A stretch of DNA of 64,000 bases from Gammaproteobacteria bacterium LSUCC0057 (GCA_004535795.1 SPIA01000002.1:306736-370735), one strand, 5' to 3'. Counted from the stretch's first letter, positions 25,110 through 36,731 are shown. Notes: generated by a model not told the origin, from the letters alone. A program made the numbers and translations.

Positions 25110-26252
25110 TTATTGGCCGTTTTTATGGTTCAGCACGTCAATCGGCTGAGCCATGTCACCGACGTCGTTACCCCACGCGTTGCGCTCGTAAGTAACCACT
25201 GCGGCAATATCTACTTCAGACAGCTGTGCGGCAAACGCCTGCATCGCTGTACCCTGTACACCATTGACCAGTACATCGATATGCTTTTCGATCGGACCCA
25301 TAGTCACTTCAGAACCGACCATCGGAGGGAACACACCGGGAATACCGAGTCCGTCGACGCCGTGACAGCCCGCGCAGTTGGTCAGATAGACCTGCTCGCC
25401 GCGCTCCATCAACTCATCCATGCTCCACGCTTTACCGATGGTGCTGGCGTACTCGGCGGCAGCCGCTTTCTGCTCGGCCAACCAGGCGTTGAACTCTTCT
25501 TTGGGCTTCACTTCGACCACAATCGGCATGAAGGCGTGATCTTTACCACACAGCTCGGCACATTCACCGACGTAGACACCAACTTCGCTGGTTTTAGCCC
25601 ATGCCTCGGTGAAGATACCCGGTAGCGCGTCTTTCTTGACACCTAGATCGGGCACCCACCAGGAGTGAATGACGTCGTTGCCGGTCAACAAGAACCGCAC
25701 CTTGGTGTCGGCGGGGATCACCAGCGGGTTGTCGACTTCGCGCAGATAGTGCTCGCCTTTCTCTTCGCGGCCGTAGATCTCGTCTTGCGAGGTGCGCAGG
25801 CTACTCATGAAGCGCACATCTTCGCCGAGATATTCGTACTGCCACTTCCACTGGTAGCCGGTAATTTTGATGTCCATCTCGGCCTCGGAGGCGTCGTAGA
25901 CTTTCAATAGAGCATTGGTCGCGGGAAACGCGATGACAATCAAAATCAGCGCTGGGACGATAGTCCAAGCCAACTCGACACCGACGTGCTCATGAAAGTT
26001 GGCCGGCTTAACGCCGCGAGATTTACGGTGGGCGAACATGACATAGATCATGAACCCAAACACCGCAGCGCCGATCACTACGCAGACCCACATCATCAGC
26101 ATGTGGATATCGTATGCGGCTTGACTGACCTCAGTAACACCCTGAGGCATATTGAGTTGTCGCGTTGACACTTCGGCTGCCTGACCAACGCTTGACGCGC
26201 CCACCAGAGCGGTTAGTGCTACCGCGAAAAGCGCTTTCGCTCTTTTCAACAT
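25110..26252 (-). CDS. coxB: Cytochrome c oxidase subunit II with C-terminal cytochrome c domain
   Basis: This 380-residue subunit has a signal peptide (MLKRAKALFAVALTALVGASSVGQA), two transmembrane helices (MLMMWVCVVIGAAVFGFMIYVM and ELAWTIVPALILIVIAFPA), a CuA cupredoxin domain with the ligand motif CAELCGKDHAFM, and a fused C-terminal cytochrome c domain with the heme site NCAGCHGVDG (about residue 290) and the Met-ligand region. The fusion resembles caa3-type subunits and occurs also in Pseudomonas CoxB. It is the first gene of the operon; an extended -10 promoter and an intrinsic-terminator-like hairpin lie upstream. Confidence 0.97.
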   Translation of the reverse strand: MLKRAKALFAVALTALVGASSVGQAAEVSTRQLNMPQGVTEVSQAAYDIHMLMMWVCVVIGAAVFGFMIYVMFAHRKSRGVKPANFHEHVGVELAWTIVPALILIVIAFPATNALLKVYDASEAEMDIKITGYQWKWQYEYLGEDVRFMSSLRTSQDEIYGREEKGEHYLREVDNPLVIPADTKVRFLLTGNDVIHSWWVPDLGVKKDALPGIFTEAWAKTSEVGVYVGECAELCGKDHAFMPIVVEVKPKEEFNAWLAEQKAAAAEYASTIGKAWSMDELMERGEQVYLTNCAGCHGVDGLGIPGVFPPMVGSEVTMGPIEKHIDVLVNGVQGTAMQAFAAQLSEVDIAAVVTYERNAWGNDVGDMAQPIDVLNHKNGQ

Positions 26253-26298
26253 CGCCCATGTACTCCATTGTTGTTAACGGTTGTAGCGCCTTTGCGTC

Positions 26299-26322
26299 AA
26301 AAAAACCGCAGATTTTCCGCGG
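26299..26322 (-). terminator. Terminator-like hairpin upstream of coxB (yheV terminator or cox attenuator)
   Basis: On the minus strand CCGCGGA-AAA-TCTGCGG (7 bp including one G-T pair) is followed by seven T residues. It lies about 100 bases past the yheV stop and would terminate that transcript. But the likely coxB promoter is upstream of it (-10 at 26354-26359), so cox transcripts must read through it: it may act as an attenuator. Confidence 0.75.
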
Positions 26323-26353
26323 AATTTGTGGCTCGCCAGCGAGAAGCGGCGGG

Positions 26354-26362
26354 AGTATAGCA
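26354..26362 (-). promoter_or_regulatory. Extended -10 promoter element for the cox operon
   Basis: TGCTATACT on the minus strand is an extended -10 (TGnTATACT, one mismatch from TATAAT). The -35 position (TAGTGA) is poor, as is common for extended -10 promoters. The predicted start near 26346 gives a leader of about 95 bases before coxB. Confidence 0.5.
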
Positions 26363-26420
26363 AACACTTTCGCCGATCACTACAGACAAACACTATGGTT
26401 TTTACCCCGCCAATAGCCCT

Positions 26421-26663
26421 TTAATTATTTGGGTCTATCAGCCGCACCGGCGAGGTTTCGGCGGCGATCTGCTCAGCCGGGGTGTTGACGCGCGTCTGCA
26501 GTTCGCGCGGCTCAGCCTGCAGCCGAATCTGGTCGACAAAACCACAGGCGACACATTCGCGATAGCTCTTTTCGCCGTCGCTATAAGCCACCACTTTATC
26601 CAGCAGCGCGCACTTGGGGCAGCTAACCCCAGCAATGAACCGTTTTTTAGTTGAAAATGACAT
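26421..26663 (-). CDS. YheV family zinc-ribbon protein
   Basis: This 80-residue protein starts at 26663 with MSFSTKKRFIAGVSCPKC. Two CxxC pairs (CPKC and CVAC) form a zinc ribbon, and KKRFIAG...CPKC...D is the hallmark of the YheV/DUF2387 family of putative metal-binding proteins. The tail after the ribbon is longer than in E. coli and ends RLIDPNN. It is divergent from the gamma-carbonic anhydrase gene, an association known from Pseudomonas. Biochemical function is unknown. The open frame extends far upstream to 27173 opposite the carbonic anhydrase gene, which I regard as spurious. Confidence 0.85.
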   Translation of the reverse strand: MSFSTKKRFIAGVSCPKCALLDKVVAYSDGEKSYRECVACGFVDQIRLQAEPRELQTRVNTPAEQIAAETSPVRLIDPNN

Positions 26664-26726
26664 AGCGAGCTCCGCACAATAGGGGGCTAATGAATTCCCG
26701 CAGACATTATAAAGAGGTTGCCCACC

Positions 26727-27269
26727 ATGCGTAACAACATCCGCCCATTTAGCGGCCATCAGCCCAGTTTGGGGGCGCGCGTCTATGTCGACCCAGCCGC
26801 CACGGTGATCGGCCAAGTGACGCTGGGCGACGACTGCTCGGTGTGGCCGGGCGCGGTGATTCGCGGTGACATGCATTCGATCGCCATCGGCGATCGCTCC
26901 AACGTGCAAGACAACGCGGTACTGCACATCACCCACGCCAGCGACTTCAACCCCGGCGGCTGGCCGCTGCAAATTGGCAGCGACGTCATCATCGGCCACC
27001 GCGCCATTCTCCACGGCTGTACCCTGGGCAACCGCATACTGGTCGGCAACGGTGCCATTATTAACGATGGCGCCATCGTTGAGGATGAGGTGATTGTGGG
27101 TGCCGGCTGCATGGTGCCGCCGGGCAAGCGGCTGCACAGCGGCTTTGTCTATGTCGGCAATCCCTGCCGTCAAGCGCGGCCAGTCAGCGACAAAGAGCGC
27201 GGCTTCTTTCGCTACTCACCGGCCAACTATGTGAAATTAAAAGACCAGTACCTGGCCGAGGCCGAGTAA
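26727..27269 (+). CDS. Gamma-carbonic anhydrase-like hexapeptide-repeat protein
   Basis: This 180-residue left-handed beta-helix protein of the YrdA/CaiE/gamma-CA group has repeated hexapeptides (VIGQVTLGDDCSVWPGAVIRGD, NVQDNAVLH, VIIGHRAILHGCTLGNRILVGNGAIINDGAIVEDEVIVGAG). The three metal-ligand histidines appear in the right places (LHIT, GHRAILHGC). Enzymatic carbonic anhydrase activity is not assured for this subgroup. The ATG at 26727 is used because AAAGAGG at 26711-26717 is well placed; a TTG lies three codons upstream. It is divergent from yheV and ends 14 bases from the convergent aroE. Confidence 0.9.
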   Translation: MRNNIRPFSGHQPSLGARVYVDPAATVIGQVTLGDDCSVWPGAVIRGDMHSIAIGDRSNVQDNAVLHITHASDFNPGGWPLQIGSDVIIGHRAILHGCTLGNRILVGNGAIINDGAIVEDEVIVGAGCMVPPGKRLHSGFVYVGNPCRQARPVSDKERGFFRYSPANYVKLKDQYLAEAE

Positions 27270-27283
27270 CTGACCGCGGCCGC

Positions 27284-29686
<2,403 letters not shown>

Positions 29687-29812
29687 AAAATTCGCCCATT
29701 AATTATTACCCTGCAGGCTACCGCGCGACGCCCACAGAGGCAACGCAGGCGCCGTCAAAAGCGGCGAATTTTTGGATTTTTTTGATCTACTCCAACAAAA
29801 ACCGACCGCCAT

Positions 29813-30931
29813 TTAGACTCGCAGCCAAGCGCCGCAGTGGCGCACCACCGCACCGGCCAGCTCCAGTTCAGCCAACTGCCGCGCGGTGTCGGCACTACCC
29901 CAGCCGAGCCGAGCGGCGATCTCATCGGTGGTAGCTGGGTCGTATCCGAGTGCCGCCAACAGCGGTGACGAGGCGCTGGCGCGCGGCGCTGTGGCCGGCT
30001 GGCTGGGCTGCAGCAGAAAATTGGCCCCCAACTGAGCGACAATTTCGGCCGCGCTCTCCACCAGTGTCGCCCCCTCGCGCAGCAGCAGATGACAGCCGCG
30101 CGACAGCGGGTTGTTGACCGACCCAGGCAGTACCAGCAGTTCGCGGTTCTGCTCCAGCGCGGCGCGCGCGGTTATCAGCGTGCCGCTTTTGATCGCCGCC
30201 TCCACCACCCACACCGCCAGACTCAAACCACTAATAATGCGATTGCGGCGCGGAAAATTGGCCGGCAACGGCGCCTCACCGGGCGGATACTCGGTGATTA
30301 GCGCGCCACCGCCCTCGAGAATCTGCCCGGCCAGTCGCTGGTGGCGCGCCGGATAGAGTCTATCGATACCGGTGGCCATCACTGCTACGGTCGGCCGACC
30401 GGCCGCCACCGCACCGCGATGGGCGGCACCGTCAATACCGAACGCCAAACCACTGGTGATAGTGACCCCTGCCAATGCCATCGCCTGGCACCACTGTTGC
30501 GTCAGCTGCAGCGCCGGCTGGGCGCTGTTGCGGCTGCCAACTACGGCCAGCTGTGGCGCAGCTAACTGGGCGCGAGCGCCGCGCACGTAAAGCAGCGGCG
30601 GCGGGTCGATAATTTCCGCTAACAGCGGCGGGTAGTCGGGACAGAACAGCGTTACCAGCGCCACATCGAGCGCGGCTAACTGCTCGGCGATCCGCGCGGC
30701 CTGCTCTAATAAGCTCCGCCACTGCGCAGCGCTATAGCTGCAGTGTGGCGGCAGCAACTGCAGCGCCTCAAGATAGTGCGGCAGCGGCCCAGCCGGCCGG
30801 CCCAGTGCCGCGACGCGGGCAAACAGCGTATGGGTCAGCCGCAATCGACGCCGCGCCGCCAGCGACAGCGCAATCGCCACTAACTGCTCGGCAGAGGTCA
30901 CAGCGGGTTCGGTTGCGGGCAAATTCGACAC
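29813..30931 (-). CDS. dprA: DNA processing protein DprA
   Basis: This 372-residue protein loads RecA on incoming single-stranded DNA in natural transformation. The Rossmann core has AVVGSRNSAQ, SGLAFGIDGAAHRGA, GTGIDRLYP-like ATGIDRLYPARH, FPRRNRIISGLS and SGTLITARAALEQNREL. A C-terminal winged-helix follows (TTDEIAARLGWGSADTARQLAELELAGAV). The start is a GTG at 30931 preceded by AAGGAG at the ideal 6-base distance; the frame extends to 31042 without support. It is divergent from def-fmt-rsmB, the common gammaproteobacterial arrangement. No other competence genes are visible here. Confidence 0.94.
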   Translation of the reverse strand: MSNLPATEPAVTSAEQLVAIALSLAARRRLRLTHTLFARVAALGRPAGPLPHYLEALQLLPPHCSYSAAQWRSLLEQAARIAEQLAALDVALVTLFCPDYPPLLAEIIDPPPLLYVRGARAQLAAPQLAVVGSRNSAQPALQLTQQWCQAMALAGVTITSGLAFGIDGAAHRGAVAAGRPTVAVMATGIDRLYPARHQRLAGQILEGGGALITEYPPGEAPLPANFPRRNRIISGLSLAVWVVEAAIKSGTLITARAALEQNRELLVLPGSVNNPLSRGCHLLLREGATLVESAAEIVAQLGANFLLQPSQPATAPRASASSPLLAALGYDPATTDEIAARLGWGSADTARQLAELELAGAVVRHCGAWLRV

Positions 30932-31027
30932 CAGTGACTCCTTGGGGCAACGGGGGGTTCTCCTAACAGTTATAGACAACCATGGCGGTTTGCGCGCGCC
31001 GCGGTGTGGCCGCGCCCGCTTTGGGTG

Positions 31028-31033
31028 TATAAT
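31028..31033 (+). promoter_or_regulatory. TATAAT -10 element upstream of def
   Basis: A consensus TATAAT lies 64 bases before the def start in the dprA-def divergent gap. No good -35 sequence is seen at the usual distance, so strength is uncertain. It would drive the def-fmt-rsmB-trkA-trkH run. Confidence 0.4.
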
Positions 31034-31097
31034 TTTTGTCACAGATCGCTGCCGCTAGCGCAGTGGATCTTTTTCGCAATAGCAAACAGAGCAGGTT

Positions 31098-31598
31098 ATG
31101 GCTGTACTCCCGATCTTAGAATTTCCCGACGCTCGCCTGCGCACTGTCGCTGCACCGGTCACCGCGGTGAGCGACCAGACCCGGCAGTTGATCGACGACA
31201 TGTTTGAAACGATGCGCGCGGCCAACGGTATCGGCCTCGCCGCGACGCAGGTCGATGTCCACCAGCGCATCATTGTCATGGACTTGGGTGAAGAGACGCC
31301 GACACCGCGGGTATTTATCAACCCAGAGATCGAGGTGGTGGCCGAGCAGACCCAACCCTATGACGAGGGCTGCCTCTCTGTACCCGGCTTTTACGCCCCG
31401 GTGGAACGCCCCAGCGAGGTCATTATTCGCGCACTGGACCGCGACGGCCGCCCCTTTGAGGAGCGCGCCCAAGGCCTACTGGCGGTCTGTATTCAACATG
31501 AGATCGACCATCTCGACGGCAAACTGTTTGTCGACTATCTGTCGCCGCTCAAGCGCCAGCGCATCCGCAAAAAACTCGAAAAACAGCAGCGCCTGTAA
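31098..31598 (+). CDS. def: Peptide deformylase
   Basis: This 166-residue metalloenzyme removes the formyl group from nascent N-terminal methionine. All three motifs are present: GIGLAATQV (motif 1), EGCLSVPG (motif 2, metal-ligand Cys) and [12 protein letters not shown] (motif 3, HExxH). The start [18 protein letters not shown] is typical. It is 2 bases from fmt, with which it acts: Fmt adds the formyl group that Def removes. Confidence 0.98.
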   Translation: MAVLPILEFPDARLRTVAAPVTAVSDQTRQLIDDMFETMRAANGIGLAATQVDVHQRIIVMDLGEETPTPRVFINPEIEVVAEQTQPYDEGCLSVPGFYAPVERPSEVIIRALDRDGRPFEERAQGLLAVCIQHEIDHLDGKLFVDYLSPLKRQRIRKKLEKQQRL

Positions 31599-31600
31599 CC

Positions 31601-32557
31601 GTGCGCATTGTCTTTGCCGGCACCCCGGAATTTGCCGCCCACCACTTACAGGTGTTGCTGCAAGACAACCGTCACCGCGTTGTCGGCGTTTACACGCAAC
31701 CCGACCGGCCGGCCGGGCGCGGCAAGCAACCGACCGCCAGTGCCGTCAAACAGCTCGCCACCGCACATGGGCTTGCGCTCTATCAACCCGACTCGCTGAA
31801 GTCGCCAGAGCAGCAGCAACAGTTGGCGGCGCTCGATGCTGACCTGATGGTGGTGGTCGCCTACGGCCTGCTGTTGCCGCAGGCGGTACTGGATCTGCCG
31901 CGGCTCGGCTGTATCAATGTGCACGCCTCGCTGCTGCCAGCGTGGCGTGGTGCAGCACCGATCCAGCGCGCCATTGAGGCGGGCGACAGCGAGACTGGCG
32001 TCACCATCATGCAGATGGAGGCGGGGCTGGATACCGGCCCGGCACTGCTGACGCTGGCCACCCCGATCGCCGCTGATGATACTGCCGGCGCGCTGTTCGA
32101 GCGGTTGCAGCAACTCGGCGGTGCCGCACTGCTGCAAGCGCTCGAGGCACTCGAGACGGGAGCGCTCAGCGCCCAACCGCAAAACCACGCCGACGCCAGT
32201 TATGCCCACAAGCTCAGCAAAGCAGAGGCAGAGATCGACTGGCAGTTGCCGGCGATGACCCTGGTGCGCAAAATTCACGCCTTCAACCCCAACCCCGGCG
32301 CCTACACTACGCTCAATGGTACCCGCCTAAAACTGTGGCGGGCGGCAGTGGTCAAAGAGGCCGTGGCGCAGCCGCCGGGCAGCGTCATCAGCGCCGCCGA
32401 CGGTGAGCTGTGGGTCGCCTGTGGCGACGGTGCTATTGCCATCAACGAAGCGCAGCTGGCCGGCAAAAACCGACAAACGGGCCGTGACCTGCTACGCGGA
32501 TACGCCGCCCAATTCGCCGCCGGCACGCGCTTGGGCAGCGCTGCGGTAGCTCCGTGA
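31601..32557 (+). CDS. fmt: Methionyl-tRNA formyltransferase
   Basis: This 318-residue enzyme formylates initiator Met-tRNA using 10-formyltetrahydrofolate. It has RIVFAGTPEFAAHHLQVLL, the catalytic NVHASLLPAWRGAAPIQRAI, and MQMEAGLDTGPALL, followed by a C-terminal tRNA-binding domain with KLSKAEAEIDW and FNPNPGAYT. The start codon is GTG. It overlaps rsmB by four bases (GTGA), implying coupling. Confidence 0.98.
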   Translation: MRIVFAGTPEFAAHHLQVLLQDNRHRVVGVYTQPDRPAGRGKQPTASAVKQLATAHGLALYQPDSLKSPEQQQQLAALDADLMVVVAYGLLLPQAVLDLPRLGCINVHASLLPAWRGAAPIQRAIEAGDSETGVTIMQMEAGLDTGPALLTLATPIAADDTAGALFERLQQLGGAALLQALEALETGALSAQPQNHADASYAHKLSKAEAEIDWQLPAMTLVRKIHAFNPNPGAYTTLNGTRLKLWRAAVVKEAVAQPPGSVISAADGELWVACGDGAIAINEAQLAGKNRQTGRDLLRGYAAQFAAGTRLGSAAVAP

Positions 32558-33852
32558 ACAGCCGCAGCCAGGCCGCGGTAGCGATCGCCGGGGTGCTCGC
32601 CGGGCGTTCACTGTCGACCACCCTACCGGCGGCGCTGGCCGAACTAGACGGCCGCGACCGCGGCTTCTGTCAGGCGCTCTGTTACGGCACGCTGCGCTAC
32701 TACCCGGCCCTGGCATTGATTATTGGCCAGCTGTTGGCGCGCCCGATCAAAGCCAAGGAGCTTGAGGTGCAGGCGCTGCTGGCGACTGCCATCTACCAGC
32801 TCTGGCAGCTGCAAACCCCCGCCCACGCAGCGATTAACGAGAGTGTCGACGCCTGTCGCGCGCTCGACAAACCGTGGGCGGTGAAGTTGGTCAATGGCGT
32901 GTTGCGCGCCTTCACCCGCCAGCGTGTCGAACTGCTCGAAGGGCTCGCCGAACAGACCGAGTTTAGCACTGCCCACCCGGCGTGGCTGGCTGGCAAGATT
33001 CGCAAAAGTTGGCCGCAACAGTGGCTACAAATTATCGATGCCAACAACCAGCAGGCGCCGTTGACGCTGCGCGTCAACCGTCGCCAACTGAGCCGCGACA
33101 GCTACTTGGCGGAGCTCGCCAGCCATGCTGTGGAGGCACAGCCCTGTCGCTACAGTGGCGACGGTATCACCCTCGCCACGGCCTGCGATGTCACGGCTCT
33201 GCCCGGCTTTGCCGAGGGCTGGTTCAGTGTGCAGGACGAGGCGGCTCAGCTCAGCGCCGAGCTGTTGGCACTGGCGCCCGGCCAGCGGGTACTGGACAGC
33301 TGCAGTGCACCCGGGGGCAAAAGTTGCCATCTGCTCGAGCGGCAGCCGGCGCTCGCCGAGCTGGTCGCCCTAGACAGCGATGGCCAGCGTCTGCAGCGGG
33401 TCCGTGACAACCTCGCCCGGCTCGGCTTGAGCGCGACGGCACAGACCGCCGATGCCGCCGACACCGGCACTTGGTGGGACGGCGCAGCGTTTGACCGGAT
33501 CCTGCTCGACGCGCCGTGCTCGGCCAGTGGTGTCATTCGCCGCCATCCCGATATCAAGCTGCTGCGCCGCCCCGCCGACATCGACCAGCTCGCCAAACTC
33601 CAGCAGCGGCTGTTGACGGCGCTGTGGCCGACGCTCGCCGATGGTGGTATTTTGCTCTATGCCACCTGTTCAGTGCTGCGCGCCGAGAACGACCAGCAAT
33701 TGGCCGCCTTTTTAGCCGCCGAACCGAGTGCGGTAGTGGAGCCGATCGTCGCCGACTGGGGCGAGCCTTGCCAATACGGGCGGCAACTGCTGCCGCAGCC
33801 CGGCAGCCACGACGGGTTTTACTACGCCAAACTGCGCAAACTATCGCCTTAA
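32554..33852 (+). CDS. rsmB: 16S rRNA m5C967 methyltransferase RsmB
   Basis: This 432-residue protein has an N-terminal NusB-like RNA-binding domain (about residues 1-140, with LDGRDRGFCQALCYGTLRYYP) and a C-terminal SAM-dependent m5C methyltransferase domain: LDSCSAPGGKSCHLLE (SAM binding), LLDAPCSASGVIRRHPD (catalytic PC motif) and YATCSVLRAEND (second Cys). It methylates C967 of 16S rRNA. It starts with GTG overlapping the fmt stop and precedes trkA by 12 bases. Confidence 0.97.
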   Translation: MNSRSQAAVAIAGVLAGRSLSTTLPAALAELDGRDRGFCQALCYGTLRYYPALALIIGQLLARPIKAKELEVQALLATAIYQLWQLQTPAHAAINESVDACRALDKPWAVKLVNGVLRAFTRQRVELLEGLAEQTEFSTAHPAWLAGKIRKSWPQQWLQIIDANNQQAPLTLRVNRRQLSRDSYLAELASHAVEAQPCRYSGDGITLATACDVTALPGFAEGWFSVQDEAAQLSAELLALAPGQRVLDSCSAPGGKSCHLLERQPALAELVALDSDGQRLQRVRDNLARLGLSATAQTADAADTGTWWDGAAFDRILLDAPCSASGVIRRHPDIKLLRRPADIDQLAKLQQRLLTALWPTLADGGILLYATCSVLRAENDQQLAAFLAAEPSAVVEPIVADWGEPCQYGRQLLPQPGSHDGFYYAKLRKLSP

Positions 33853-33864
33853 AGAGAGGCCATT

Positions 33865-35247
33865 ATGAGAATCGTCATTGTTGGAGCCGGTCAGGTCGGG
33901 GGCACCTTGGCGGAAAATTTAGTCCGCGAGAAAAATGACATTACCCTGGTCGATATCGATGCCGCGCGACTGGCCGACCTGCAGGACCGGTTCGATATCC
34001 GCACGGTTGTCGGGGTGGGCAGCTACCCAGATGTGCTGTTTGATGCCGGTATCAAAGATGCCGATATGCTGGTGGCGGTAACCAACAGCGACGAGGTCAA
34101 CATGACCGCCTGCCAGGTGGCCTATTCGCTGTTTAATACCCCGCACCGCATCGCCCGCATCCGCGCCAGCAACTACAACGACCCGCGTTTTGCCACCCAG
34201 CTGTTCAACGACAAAAATATGCCGGTCGGGGTAATGATCGCCCCCGAGCAGGTGGTCACCGACTACATTATTAAGCTGGTCGCGCAACCGGGTGCGCTAC
34301 AGGTCTTGGATTTTGCCGATGACGCCATACGTCTGGTGGGTTTGCGTGCGGTCAAAAATAGTCCGCTGGTCGGCCAGGAGTTGCGCACCTTGCGCGAACA
34401 CATGCCCAACGTCGACGCCCGAGTGGCGGCTATTTTCCGCGACGGCAAGCCGATGTTCCCCAAAGGCGAGACCGTCATTGTCGATGGCGATGAAGTGTTT
34501 TTGATCGCCGCGCGCAAGAATATTCGCCAGGTGATGGGCGAACTGCGCAAACTAGAGAATCCCTACCAGCGGCTGATTATTGCCGGCGGCGGCAACATCG
34601 GTTTCCGGCTGGCCAAAACTCTGGAGCACGACTACCAGATCAAACTGATCGAGTTTGACCACCCCCGCACCGACTTTCTGGCTGAACACCTCAACAAAAC
34701 GGTGGTACTGCGCGGCTCGGCCACCGACCAAGAGCTGCTGCTCAACGAAAATATCGACAAGACCGATCTCTTTTTGGCGCTCACCAACGATGACGAAGTG
34801 AACATTATGGCCTCGCTACTGGCGAAAAAGCTCGGCGCGGGAAAAGTGATGACGCTGATCTCTAACCCGGTCTACGCCGACCTGATGGAGGGCGGCGTCA
34901 TCGATGTTGCCATCTCCCCGCAGCAGGCGACCACCAGTTCGCTGCTCACCCACGTCCGCAAGGGCGGCGCTGTCAGCGCCCACTCACTGCGCCGCGGCGC
35001 CGCCGAGGCGATAGAAATCTTAGTCACCGGCGACGCTAAGACCTCCAATGTGGTGGGCCGCGCCATAGAGGATATTAAGTCGCCCAGCGGCGTCACTCTT
35101 GCGGCGCTGGTGCGCGACGGCGAGGTGATGATTGCCCACCACGACACCGTGATTGAAGCGGGCGACCATGTCATCGTATTCTTGGTCGACAAAGACCACA
35201 CCCGCGCGGTGGAAAAACTGTTCGAGCCGACGGTAGGCTTCTTCTAA
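33865..35247 (+). CDS. trkA: Trk potassium uptake regulatory subunit TrkA
   Basis: This 460-residue peripheral membrane protein has two RCK modules, each a Rossmann NAD-binding domain (IVGAGQVGGTLAENLV at the N terminus, IIAGGGNIGFRLAKTL near residue 235) followed by a TrkA-C ligand domain. It gates the potassium channel TrkH. An AGAGAGG ribosome binding site precedes the ATG. trkH follows after 9 bases, and the order rsmB-trkA is a usual gammaproteobacterial one. Confidence 0.97.
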   Translation: MRIVIVGAGQVGGTLAENLVREKNDITLVDIDAARLADLQDRFDIRTVVGVGSYPDVLFDAGIKDADMLVAVTNSDEVNMTACQVAYSLFNTPHRIARIRASNYNDPRFATQLFNDKNMPVGVMIAPEQVVTDYIIKLVAQPGALQVLDFADDAIRLVGLRAVKNSPLVGQELRTLREHMPNVDARVAAIFRDGKPMFPKGETVIVDGDEVFLIAARKNIRQVMGELRKLENPYQRLIIAGGGNIGFRLAKTLEHDYQIKLIEFDHPRTDFLAEHLNKTVVLRGSATDQELLLNENIDKTDLFLALTNDDEVNIMASLLAKKLGAGKVMTLISNPVYADLMEGGVIDVAISPQQATTSSLLTHVRKGGAVSAHSLRRGAAEAIEILVTGDAKTSNVVGRAIEDIKSPSGVTLAALVRDGEVMIAHHDTVIEAGDHVIVFLVDKDHTRAVEKLFEPTVGFF

Positions 35248-35256
35248 GGAGAGCGT

Positions 35257-36705
35257 GTGCACCCTTCTGTTATCGGCCGAGTCCTCGGCCAACTGCTGTT
35301 ACTGTTCAGTGTCACGATGCTGACACCGATAGTGGTAGCGCTGATCTATGGCGAGTCGACGGTGCCGATGTTCCTGCTGGCGTTTGCCATTACCGCCGGC
35401 ATTGGCGCCGGCAGCTGGTGGTTGTCGCGCCACACTCGCCCCGACCTGCGCACCCGCGACGGCTTCGTCATCACCGTGCTGTTCTGGCTGGTGCTCGGCA
35501 CCTTTGGCGCGCTGCCGCTGATGCTGGCGGAAGCGCCCCACCTGGCCTTCACCGATGCCGTCTTTGAGTCGATCTCCGGGCTCACCACCACCGGCGCCAC
35601 AGTGATTACCCATCTGGACAGCCTGCCGCGCTCAATTCTCTACTACCGCCAGCAGCTGCAGTGGCTGGGCGGCATCGGTATCGTAGTGATTGCGGTGGCG
35701 ATCTTGCCGATGCTCGGGGTCGGCGGCATGCAGCTCTACCGCGCCGAAACCCCGGGGCCGATGAAAGACTCCAAGCTCAAGCCGCGCATCACCGAAACCG
35801 CCAATCTGCTTTTTCGCGTCTATGTGGTGCTCACCTTGGGCTGCGCTATCGCCTATTATCTGGCCGGTATGGAGCCGTTTGACGCCATCTGTCACAGCTT
35901 CTCCACCGTGGCGATCGGCGGCTTTTCTACCCACGACGCCAGCCTCGGCTTCTACGACAGCTCGGTGGTGATGCTGGTCGCCATGGTGTTTATGGTACTA
36001 GCCGGGCTCAACTTTGCCCTGCACTACTTGGCCTGGAGCAAAAAAAGTCTGCTCAGCTATTGGAAAGACCCCGAGGCGCGGCTCTACCTGCTGCTTTTGA
36101 TGGGCGGCGGCGCGGTGACGGTAGCCTATCTCTACTTCACTCAAGTCTACAATTTTGAGCAGAGCTTACTGCACGGCGCCTTCCAATTTATCTCGATTAT
36201 GACCACCACCGGCTTTGCCACCGCCGACTTTGGCAGCTGGCCGACCTTCTTGCCATTCTTTCTGTTGTTTGCCTCATTTTTTGGCGCTTGCGCAGGCTCG
36301 ACCGGTGGCGGTATTAAAATTAGCCGCATGTTGATTCTGGGCAAGCAGTGTCTGCGCGAAATATACCGGCTGGTCCACCCCAGTGCGGTGCTGCCGATTA
36401 AAATTCGCGGCCGGGTGTTCCCCGAGCGGGTGGCCGACGGCATCTGGGCGTTCTTTGGCGCTTACTTGGCCATCTACTATTTTATTGTGCTGCTGTTGCT
36501 AGCATCCGGGCTCGACTATGTCACCGCTTGGTCGGCCACCGCCGCCGCGCTCAACAATTTGGGGCCGGGGCTGGGCGATGTCGCGCTCAACTACAGCGGC
36601 ATCAATGACTTTGCCAAATGGGTGCTGTGTGCGGGGATGCTGCTCGGGCGGTTGGAGATTTTCACCCTGCTGGTGCTGTTTTCACCGACCTTCTGGCGCA
36701 GCTAA
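35257..36705 (+). CDS. trkH: Potassium transporter TrkH
   Basis: This 482-residue inner-membrane ion-conducting subunit has four M1-P-M2 repeats. The four selectivity-filter loops can be found: ISGLTTTGATV, STVAIGGFSTHD, MTTTGFATADF and ALNNLGPGLGD. The start is GTG at 35257 with GGAGAG upstream. It needs TrkA, encoded just before it. It ends at a perfect 18-bp palindrome and converges on the RimB-RimK gene. Confidence 0.97.
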   Translation: MHPSVIGRVLGQLLLLFSVTMLTPIVVALIYGESTVPMFLLAFAITAGIGAGSWWLSRHTRPDLRTRDGFVITVLFWLVLGTFGALPLMLAEAPHLAFTDAVFESISGLTTTGATVITHLDSLPRSILYYRQQLQWLGGIGIVVIAVAILPMLGVGGMQLYRAETPGPMKDSKLKPRITETANLLFRVYVVLTLGCAIAYYLAGMEPFDAICHSFSTVAIGGFSTHDASLGFYDSSVVMLVAMVFMVLAGLNFALHYLAWSKKSLLSYWKDPEARLYLLLLMGGGAVTVAYLYFTQVYNFEQSLLHGAFQFISIMTTTGFATADFGSWPTFLPFFLLFASFFGACAGSTGGGIKISRMLILGKQCLREIYRLVHPSAVLPIKIRGRVFPERVADGIWAFFGAYLAIYYFIVLLLLASGLDYVTAWSATAAALNNLGPGLGDVALNYSGINDFAKWVLCAGMLLGRLEIFTLLVLFSPTFWRS

Positions 36706-36723
36706 CTGGCCGATATCGGCCAG
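36706..36723. repeat. Perfect 18-bp palindrome between trkH and rimBK
   Basis: CTGGCCGATATCGGCCAG begins immediately after the trkH stop codon and ends 8 bases before the convergent gene. It can form a GC-rich hairpin on either strand but lacks a T-tract. It may act as a transcript 3'-end stabiliser or bidirectional roadblock for the convergent genes. Confidence 0.6.
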
Positions 36724-36731
36724 TAACAGCC

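Noticed and set aside
26664-27173. N-terminal extension of the yheV frame to 250 residues
   Set aside because: The extension is antisense to the gamma-carbonic anhydrase gene. The YheV family starts at the KKRFIAG segment, matching the ATG at 26663.
29753-29787. Hairpin CGCCG-TCAAAAG-CGGCG followed by T-rich DNA as a plus-strand terminator
   Set aside because: No plus-strand gene lies upstream; the T-tract is on the wrong strand for dprA, so it is not reported as a feature.
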